A stretch of 52,237 bases of DNA from Chara braunii. Lineage: Eukaryota; Streptophyta; Charophyceae; Charales; Characeae. The stretch covers positions 1,896,779-1,949,015 of the forward strand of contig BFEA01000153.1 of NCBI GenBank assembly GCA_003427395.1, given 5' to 3'. The notes beneath the pieces are model-generated. The model was not told the DNA's origin. It saw only the letters and a list, made by a program, of their open reading frames with translations, and did no database searches. This document shows, in pieces, positions 45,081-52,237 of this stretch (its first letter is position 1; each line of letters starts with the position of its first letter). Made by a program: the position numbers and the translations under genes.

Positions 45081-46360
45081 TTGATACGCTTAGGACAAGA
45101 GACCAATTCTTTAGAACCCCCTGAGCGCCTCGAAACTGGACTCGGAATTAAGATTGCGACGAAACCAGTGCCTTAGCAGGACATTCGAGACGGAATAACA
45201 CTGGAAGAACACGTGGCCATTCGAGAACAGAATGCATATATGATGGCCACGGTATTCTCCTGGCAGTCGGACAATTCGTTTATTTTTGCGCCCCCGCCCG
45301 AAAATACTAAACGGGTAAATACGAAACACATCGATGTACGAATATGGGATGAGCTGTACGAGTTACTTGTGCCCAAATACGTAGTGAGTGAGATCCATCA
45401 TCTAATCGTGGAAATTCTGAAAGAATACAACGGAGCGATTAGTCTGACGTACACAGACATTGGACTGTCATTAGTCATACAGCACGAGATTCAAACTGGA
45501 AACCATGCCCCGATTCACTGTAAGTCATACAGATACTCCCTGGTAGAGCGGAAAACGGCCCTCGAGCGGATTCGAGAATTCGAAGCCAATGAGTGGATCG
45601 AACCCGCCACCGGACCATGGTCGTTCCCGGTAGTATTAGTGCCAAAAAAGAACGGATCGATTCACATATGCATTGATTATCGCAAGCTGAATCACATCAC
45701 GATTAAATATGTGTACCCCCTTCCCAGGATTGACGATTTGCTGGATGCGATTGGTTGTGCTAATTATTTTAGTAAATTTGATATTCGTCACGACTTCCAT
45801 CACATTCTGGTTAAGGAGGAAGATCGACCGAAAACGGCCTTTGTACTGTTTGAAGGCACGTGGCAATGGGTTCGATGTCCGATGGGGATTTGCAACACGC
45901 CTGCCACATTTCAACGAGCTATGAACGTGACATTTCAGAACTTCGTCAACAAGACACGGCTCACTTAGGCCCTCAGGGGATGATTAACTTCTGAGTCATG
46001 GTGTACATGGACGACATCCGAAACCTTTCACGGGCACGCCCAACACATCGAAACCTTTCACGGCCATGCCCAACACATCGAATGTACGTTAGGAGCTCCG
46101 AGAGACGCTGGGTTCAAGATCGCGCTCGAGAAGAGCGAGTTTTTCCTCTCGGAAATCTCGTTCTTGGGTTACATGGTGACACGTGGAAGATTGCGGCCAG
46201 ATTCAAGGAAAGTCGCGGCGGTGAAAGTTGTTCCTGTCCCCACGTTAGTGACGCAGGTTCGAGCTTTCTTGGGACTGGCATCGTATTACCTTCGTTTTAT
46301 CAAAGGCTTCGCTGCGACCTCTGATGAATCTGCTGCGAAAGGACCAGCCCCTTAGTTGGG
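45081..46360 (+). pseudogene. Reverse transcriptase
   Basis: Same frame as gag up to 45968. Visible RT blocks: EWIEPATGPWSFPVVLVPKK, ICIDYRKLNHITIKY and YPLPRIDDLL. Motif A is YFSKFDIRHDFHHI with a catalytic Asp. Motif B is CPMGICNTPATFQRAM. Motif C, VYMDDI (about 46001), is intact but in another frame because of a frameshift between 45966 and 45998. Just after it a 30-bp tandem duplication (46018-46077) has expanded the segment. The thumb/connection follows in a third frame (SEFFLSEISFLGYMV, FLGLASYYLRFIKGFA). It copies the RNA genome into DNA in intact relatives. Confidence 0.88.
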
Positions 46361-46840
46361 ACGCAAAGTGCGAACAGGCCTTCGCCACCCTCAAAGGCAC
46401 TTTGGCGGCGGCACCTATTTTGATCCGATCGGACCCTACGAAGCAGTTCATTCTCATCACGGACTGGCAGTGAGAGGCGATTTTCGCTATTCTAGCGCAG
46501 AAGGGGAACGATGGTCGAGAGCACGTCATCGAGTACGCGTCTCGTACGGTGCCGAGCGAACGAAGGAACGACTCAGCCCCACAAGGTGAATGCTATGCTG
46601 TAGTCTGGGGAATTCAACACTTCCATCCGTACTTGTACGGGCATAAGTTCCTCTTTGTAACCGATCACGAGCCATTACTGGCTCTTAAGAAGCTCACTAA
46701 TTATACGGGTATGATTTGATGGTGGGCGGTGCGTCTACAGGAATACGATTTCGACATTATCCATCGAAAGATAGAGAGACACGGCAACGCGGACGGGTTG
46801 ACACGTCCGCATCGCCCCGCTAAGGTATCGAAGGGCAAAG
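46340..46840 (+). pseudogene. RNase H domain
   Basis: Fragments in shifting frames: WDAKCEQAFATLKGTL (about 46361), ILIRSDPTKQFILITDW (about 46420), EYASRTVPSE (about 46532), QGECYAVVWGIQHFHPYLYG (about 46588) and FVTDHEPLLALKK (about 46655). The acidic residues of ITDW, GECYA and TDHEP correspond to the metal-binding D-E-D. A TGA at about 46473 and one near 46718 break it. The spacer HRKIERHGNADGLTRP follows, as in other gypsy elements. Confidence 0.82.
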
Positions 46841-46974
46841 AAATCATTTCGTGGAAGGAATCGGAGTTAGCGAACGGACCCAAGTACGGACAAGTGACAG
46901 GTCTTCCACGTGGCAAGAAGCAGGCGATTGGCAATGGGTGACGGAGGTAATCCTACGACTCCTCTCTCTCCCCT

Positions 46975-47190
46975 CTCATCTTCATCTTTTCTCTCCCTGC
47001 CCCAGGCTGCCCGACAAATTTTGTTATTTTTGTGAAGCAATCTCGCACGTCTACTCCATCTCCATGCGTCCTAGTGGGGAAGGCTATGCAGAATGGATAG
47101 ATTGTCAACAGTGTGTCGCATGAGCCCATGACTCGTGCATCGAGTACAGAAATGGCGATAAGCTTTGGTTATGTCCCTTGTGTCGGACTG
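46975..47190 (+). pseudogene. PHD-finger-like domain between RNase H and integrase
   Basis: The frame shared with integrase reads CYFC (about 47020-47031), CQQC (about 47103-47114), then four codons including a TGA (47121), HDSC (about 47127-47138), and LWLCPLC (about 47163-47183). This is CX2C...CX2CX4HX2C...CX2C with Trp two residues before the last pair, the Cys4-His-Cys3 signature of a PHD finger. PHD fingers read histone H3 tails. In a retrotransposon such a reader could target integration, as chromodomains do in chromoviruses; that role is inference. The in-frame TGA breaks this copy. Confidence 0.65.
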
Positions 47191-48005
47191 ATAAGATCCC
47201 GACTGAAGCTCAATTCCTTGACGCTACGTCAGAAGGGTTGGAAAAGACCCAGAAGTTTAGAAGGGTCGAGGTATGGACGGACATCGCTCTAATTGCCACC
47301 TTGGTAGGAAACCCCCTCCAAGACTTCACTAAGGAAGACAGGCGGAGGGCCAATGAAAGAGCTCGGGATTATCGTTGGAACGAGGGCCGGTTAGAAAAAC
47401 GAAAAACGGATGGTAGTGGAATTTGGATGGTAGTGCCGCACCTGTTCATGAGGTATGACTGGGTTAAGACGGCGCACGAGGAAACGGCAACCCATTTTGC
47501 CGTACGGATCACGGAAGCGGTAATCGACAGGAACGAGTGGTATTGGTCCAATATTCGTGATGATGTGAAATTCATCGTCGCGAATTGTCAGGTCTGCGTT
47601 GCTGACAAGGCGTCGTTCCAACCACAAAGATCGATAGTACCGACGGTAGTTGAACGACCTTTTCAAAGGGTCAGCATGGATACTACCGATATTGTGGTGC
47701 CCCCTGGACCAAATCGCTGCGAGTATTCAATCCTACTAGTATTCGTGGACCACTTTTCGAAATGGATTGAGGCATATCTGTGTCGCACGCCACAAGCAGC
47801 TGAAATTGCGCGATACGTCATTCGGTTTCTAGGGATGCATCATGACACAGAGGAAATCCTGACCGATAATTGGGTAGAATTCAGAAGGGAAGTTTTAAGG
47901 AATCTGGTCCTACGTGGTGTCGCCATTCGGAATATTGCACCCCACATGTCGCAATCAAATGGCCTAGTAGAAAACGTAAATCGGGTGATAAAGATAGCGT
48001 TGTGA
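47178..48005 (+). pseudogene. Integrase, zinc-binding and DDE catalytic core
   Basis: An HHCC-type N-terminal domain (AHEETATHF about 47472; CQVC about 47590) precedes the core. Catalytic residues are present: MDTTDI (D, about 47677), LTDNWVEF (D, about 47862) and GLVENVNRVI (E, about 47965). SILLVFVDHFSKWIEAY is the usual conserved core strand. It would insert the cDNA into the host genome. The frame is open to a TGA at 48003, where a frameshift moves the C-terminus to another frame. Confidence 0.9.
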
Positions 48006-48658
48006 TGAAACATTGCAGCACGGGATCCAAGGCCCTGCCCAATATCGTAGATCACATCTTGGCGGTCCATCGNGGAACGCCTCACGAATCGACGGGCCTT
48101 AGCCCCTTCCAATTACGAACCAATAGTGTAGCTTGTGTCTCGATACCGAGCCTCCCCGATGAATCTTCATTGAACCGACGGCCCACAAGGGCCACGGTTC
48201 GGGACAAGGCCAAGCGGCATATGGAGCTGATGGAAATGTCCCTTCCCCGATTAGCCCGAAAGCACCAGAAAATGACTGAGTTGGCCCACGACCGACAGAT
48301 CCGTAGCTACGAGGCTCGAAATGGGAATGCGGGACCACGGCCCCAATATAAATTAGGGGACCTGGTGCAGGTGAGGAAATGTGCTCGTCAAGGGAAGATA
48401 GCGCCACAATTCTTCGGGCGATTTCGCGTAATCGAACTCGGCCCGAACGGGGTGAACACTGTGCGCCTCGTGCCAGAGGTTTCGGGAAGCCGATCAGCTC
48501 GACCGATCGTTCGCCATGTGTCCTATCTACGTCTTCTCCCCTCATCTCCATCTCCAGTCGTGTCTGCTTCCTCCTTCGCTACAGAGGAGGACGACGATTC
48601 TTTGTCGCTCTCATCCCCTCCTATTTCTCTTTCTCCGTCCTCATCTCCATCGCCATGA
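48006..48658 (+). pseudogene. Integrase C-terminal region with GPY/F-like module
   Basis: Continues in the +2 frame: GTPHESTGLSPFQL, HDRQIRSYEARNG, then KLGDLVQVRKC and FFGRFRVIELGPNGVNTVRLV, which match the GPY/F module that ends gypsy integrases. A Ser/Asp-rich tail (SSFATEEDDDSLSLSS) closes the frame at TGA 48656. An ambiguous base lies at 48073. No chromodomain follows. Confidence 0.8.
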
Positions 48659-48977
48659 GCTTTTCAGTGGAGCAGGTGATTAGTGCGCAGCTATTAACCC
48701 CGAGAGGAAGGATAAGTACCATCCGGCAAGTAAAGCGGCCACGCCTCAGTGCCGATCTTCTTCGGTTTGCAGCTTTCTTCAGCACGATGGCAATCCACGC
48801 AACAACGGAAATCCGATTTTCTTAAGCGGCAACAACACGTGTTCTGGCCGAGATTTCGGCCTTCCAGCGCCTGTCCCCTCCTAGCATCAGTCACATCACG
48901 GTCGTCGTCGTCTTCGTCGGGGATACTACGGCGGTGCCATCGACGATCCATCCCGACATCCTCCGAACCTTGCGCGT

Positions 48978-50156
48978 GTGGGCCGAAGAAATCCAGGTCG
49001 TGTGGACAACACTCCTTGCTCGATGCGGGGATATAGTCGTGCCCGCACACGACGTCGATTTGCAGCTTCGCTCTTCCAGCGATTCGCCGACGATCGTGTT
49101 ACCAGAGCTTCGTCCCTTTGCGCCGCCCCGACGAGTCGCCGCCGCCTTTCTCTCTTTGGCCTTCCCTCTGACATCCCCACCCTCTGGCAATCTGCTCATG
49201 CCCGTGTCAAGCAAATCAGTGTGCCGACATTGAACGAGGAGAAGTGGAGCAACTGGTGGGAGGCGTACGCAAAGCTTGTCTTCTGCTTGCTGGAAGTAGA
49301 ATTCTGCTGGTCTGAGCTGGCGCCGTATAGAGAGGGTCTAGAACTTCCAGACGACGAAGTGGAACTGCTGATTGTACAAGCCTAGAGAACGGCGGCGGAG
49401 GGGGATCTGTTGGGGATACTGTTCGGAAAGGTGGATGACGGAAATCTTGCTCTAATTACGAGCGAACTGCTGGTGTATCTAACACAACTAGTGGACAACA
49501 TGCCCCTGGATATCTTATCGCGGTATGACAATCAGTCGGGCACCCACGTGCTTTCCCGAACACTCGAGCCACGCCTGTTGTGGTCCACGTGTACTGAGTT
49601 GGACGGCGGCAACTGTGTCCATCCATCCCAGGCTCTTTTTCTGGAGATCGACGTCACCGATCTCACAGTGTGGGACCCCATCATCCGACAAGGAAACGCG
49701 TGGCAAGAGGAACAAGAAGGCGAGGAGGAAGGCGAAGAAGAAGAAGAAGAAGAAAAAGAGTCGAGCGAGGATAGTGAAGATCCTGATTACATTCAGGAAG
49801 AAGAAGAGGAGCCATCAGGAGAAGAAGAGGTAGCAGGTGGGCCGAGTCAGCAGCCCGAACGAAGCAGGGAAGAGGAAGAGGCAGGAGCACGAAAAAGGTT
49901 GGAAAAGGCGGAGGGAAAACGGCCGATTGAGGAAAGGTTCCCGCCGGATCTATCGTTGGGAAACCCGTGGCTCGATCCAGAGCCCCCTAGGGAAGACGAA
50001 GGAAACGATGGAACCACAGCGGAGGGATCGGGAAGACGTCGCCGAAGAAGCGAATCGCCGACTTCATCTGGTTCCTCTGCCCGACCTTCCCTTCGCCTAC
50101 GTCAGCATGAGGGCGATCGGGCTTCGTCCCCGTTTGTTCTCTCGCCGTCCCCTTGA
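48978..50156 (+). pseudogene. Extra ORF between integrase and 3' LTR, acidic protein
   Basis: One frame is open across 48978-50156 apart from a TAG at 49383. The N-terminal part is Arg-rich, then VPTLNEEKWSNWWEAYAKLV, WSELAPYREGLELPDDEVE and LVYLTQLVDNMPLDILSRY suggest a folded helical domain. From about 49700 a Glu-rich run and then an R/S/P-rich tail follow. There is no signal peptide or membrane segment, so it is not an envelope protein. I do not recognise a family. Additional ORFs at this position are known in several plant gypsy lineages. Confidence 0.55.
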
Positions 50157-50984
50157 CTTCCTGATGCTCACCCGACTCCCTGGTAGACCCCCGTTCCCCG
50201 TTGGATGGTGTCCTTCCCTCCCGACCTCTTCCACCACCTTTACGCCACCCGTCTCCTAGTCACCGTCTTTCCGCATGTTACCACCCGCTCTGTAGTAGAT
50301 TATTTTCTTCTCCATGTTCTCCTGTTTAGCGCAGATTGGCAGGAATATAACCATATAGAAATATATTGTATTATATCAGGAACGATCCCCGCTTGCGAAA
50401 ACATCGAGAATTTTCGCACCGCTCGTCGCCGCACTCTCTCCACTATCTACCCCGACTACATTGCCTCTCTCCCCCACCATCGTGAGTAAACTCGTTTCAC
50501 CTGCATCCATCGCTCCATCCATTACACCTCCCTTCCCGCTCTCGAGTCTCCGGCCATCAACCGTTCCATGCGTCCTCTTCCCCAGCATCCTCCACCGCCA
50601 CCCCCATCGGTAATTAGATTGCCCTTCCTGGGAAACCTGTAGGTTGGAACGCTCCTCCCCCCCCACACTCCCAACTAACCCACCCCCTCGCCATGCCCCC
50701 ATGTATCGTCTTCCCTTTCCCCTTCCCTTAGGTCATTGATGTATGGTTGATTGGTGTGCCACGGCGATGACACGCACGATCCCCTCCTCGGACTGAAGAG
50801 AGCCCATCCTGGGTAAATTGTAGGTTAGAGCCACATGTGTCACCTTAGATAACGTCCACACTCTTATCGAACGGTAACTGGCAACCAAGAAGGCTCCGCG
50901 TGTCGATCGATTAGGAAGATATACATGTGTCACGATTCAAGCAAGTAGGAGCTTGCTTAAGATTGGAACCCCCTGGGCGTCACA
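50157..50984. other. Non-coding 3' internal region
   Basis: C-rich then mixed sequence with one unconvincing open frame (50205-50489). No polypurine tract is evident immediately before the LTR. Confidence 0.5.
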
Positions 50985-52237
50985 TGTGACGAACCAATTT
51001 CTGTTCCGCGCGATTTTCTGCGCGATGACAATGAGGGGTCCTAAGATGGGAAGGTTGGGCCAATTACGGGAGATCAGGATCGAAGGGAAATTGCATCAGT
51101 GTCCTCGCTTCTTCGTCTTTTCCTTTTCATCGCTTCTTTTTGAATGGCTGGGTTCAGGGTCGGGCAAGTCCTGAGATGGCTGATTGAGTCTCCGTCGCGA
51201 CGACAAACGGCGCGAATAGTAATGTTTGACGTCGGTTCTTTCTTGTTCAGCTGTCGGACTTTAGGCGCGGAGGTCGCGCGGGAATTTTGCTTCGTTCTTT
51301 TTGAATTCTTTTTTGAATCTTGTCGAGCCCTTGACGGCTCTCAGAACTTCGGATTTTCTTTTCGGGATTTGTGCTTCTTTTTGCATTAGTTAGGAATCTA
51401 GGAATTTAGTAATTCGGGATTTCTTTTGCCGCGTGTTGTCTTTCTTGCGCGCTTCTTTTTGCAGCTGCAACGGAGCTCTGATTAGTAAGCACCCTTAATC
51501 TTGCAAGTAATTGTAATTTTTGGGCGGGCGCCATTGTAACTGTATCCTTCTTCTTGAGCTTCGTCATTCCTGCTCTCTCTTTCCCTTTTTGCTGTGCCTA
51601 GTCAACCCCGTGGCCTGCATGCTCGAATCGATGTGTGGAGCGTGGCTACGTCCCCCACGCCGCGGTCTGGCCATGCAGAACGTAGGCGCTCCCTCTCCTA
51701 ATCTCCTTTCTAAGTCCTTGCAATTCCGTGTTCTTCGCGCATACATGCACGCTATAAATTCCGACTGCGCGATTAGATAGCTCTCTTAACCAGCTGTTGG
51801 AAGTTCGGGGCAGCGCGATCAGTGAGGGTCGGCTCACGAGCGAAGTAAGAGGTGAGTTGAAGTGGGAGTCGGACGACCCGACGAGCTGGTGCCAACTGCG
51901 CGGGGTTGATGCGTGGGGCTACGACGGACTGTAGCGCGCGGGCGAACCTGACGAGTGCAGGAGGACTAAGCGGGGTGACGACTTTGTGGGTTGGTGCGTG
52001 ACGACGGACTGCCCGCATCAGAGAGAGAGAGAGAGGAAGAGGGAGTTGAGGTTGATGAACGTGGAGTTGCAATTTTCTTTGTCTTATCTCCCTCTTTCCT
52101 TTTGTACATAAATTTTGATCTCGGCTCAGGGAGGCTTGCCCATTTTTCCTTGTTTTCGGAATTCTTGTCTTGGTTTCAGCCCACACTCGTTTCACAATTG
52201 GTCTTGATCCCGTGTATTGTGTGTTTTGTCGAATGAA
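50985..52237 (+). repeat. 3' LTR (truncated by window end)
   Basis: Aligns with 40233-41485 from TGTGACGAACC to GTCGAATGAA. The TATAAAT box is at 51753. The window stops inside the LTR, so the terminal CA and the target-site duplication cannot be seen. Confidence 0.93.

Larger units (their letters stand above)
40233..52237 (+). mobile_element. Ty3/gypsy LTR retrotransposon (3' LTR cut by window end)
   Basis: Near-identical direct repeats start TGTGACGAACC at 40233 and 50985. Between them the order is gag, protease, RT, RNase H, PHD-like finger, integrase and an extra ORF. RT before integrase defines the Ty3/gypsy (Metaviridae) order. Gag, protease and the first part of RT share one reading frame, so a single polyprotein is likely ancestral. 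Multiple stops and frameshifts mean this copy is inactive. By eye the first 225 bp of the LTRs differ at about 15 sites, mostly transitions, so the insertion is not recent. The primer-binding site falls in the gap or cannot be recognised. No clear polypurine tract precedes 50985. Confidence 0.9.

Noticed and set aside
48978-50156. Envelope protein of a retrovirus-like element
   Set aside because: No signal peptide, transmembrane segment or fusion-like region. The acidic composition argues against it.

Overview
This is a repeat-dominated stretch of nuclear eukaryotic genome with almost no intact coding sequence. The type of organism is inferred, not shown. A Ty3/gypsy LTR retrotransposon, a plant-type LINE whose ORF2 ends in a zinc-knuckle (zf-RVT-like) domain, a tRNA-headed SINE, an Ulp1-protease gene of the kind carried by plant DNA transposons and a DUF7869-like gene together suggest the green lineage. 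My best guess is a charophyte alga such as Chara, held loosely. Two N gaps (10409-11023 and 41503-41832) and a single N at 48073 mark a draft assembly.

Layout. (1) 950-7617 (minus strand) is a decayed gene A that ends in an Ulp1/C48 cysteine-protease domain. Three short non-autonomous elements have inserted in it or beside its exons. (2) About 7880-12320 (plus) is a divergently oriented, broken gene with DUF7869 transposase-like motifs. It is interrupted by a minisatellite, CT microsatellites and the first gap. (3) 13.6-16.4 kb has no recognisable gene. (4) 16.4-21.16 kb is a satellite of about 30 monomers of about 137 bp with higher-order order and an embedded foldback element, followed by a second, palindromic array (21182-21904) and a tRNA-derived SINE-like element. 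(5) 22445-29927 (plus) is gene B, a second copy of the Ulp1 gene family, inverted relative to A. Comparing A and B reveals empty insertion sites. (6) 30.1-31.3 kb holds CCCCTTA-type repeats and MITE ends. (7) 31.3-33.24 kb is a LINE 3' part. It contains a polyadenylated U2 snRNA fragment and a 272-bp nested retro-insertion with a 13-bp target-site duplication, and it ends in a paired hairpin structure seen again at 35.2 and 39.3 kb. (8) 33.3-40.2 kb is mostly tandem duplications and simple repeats. (9) 40233-52237 is an LTR retrotransposon with two LTRs, gag, protease, RT, RNase H, an unusual PHD-finger-like domain, integrase and an extra acidic ORF. It carries several stops and frameshifts.

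How the parts relate. No cellular pathway is encoded. The window is a stack of mobile elements that used each other as targets: short elements in the Ulp1 genes, a U2 retrocopy and a LINE tail inside an older LINE, and a foldback inside a satellite. The observations I rate most worth checking are the PHD-like finger in the gypsy polyprotein, the covarying LINE 3' hairpin, the U2 retrocopy and the A/B empty-site comparison.
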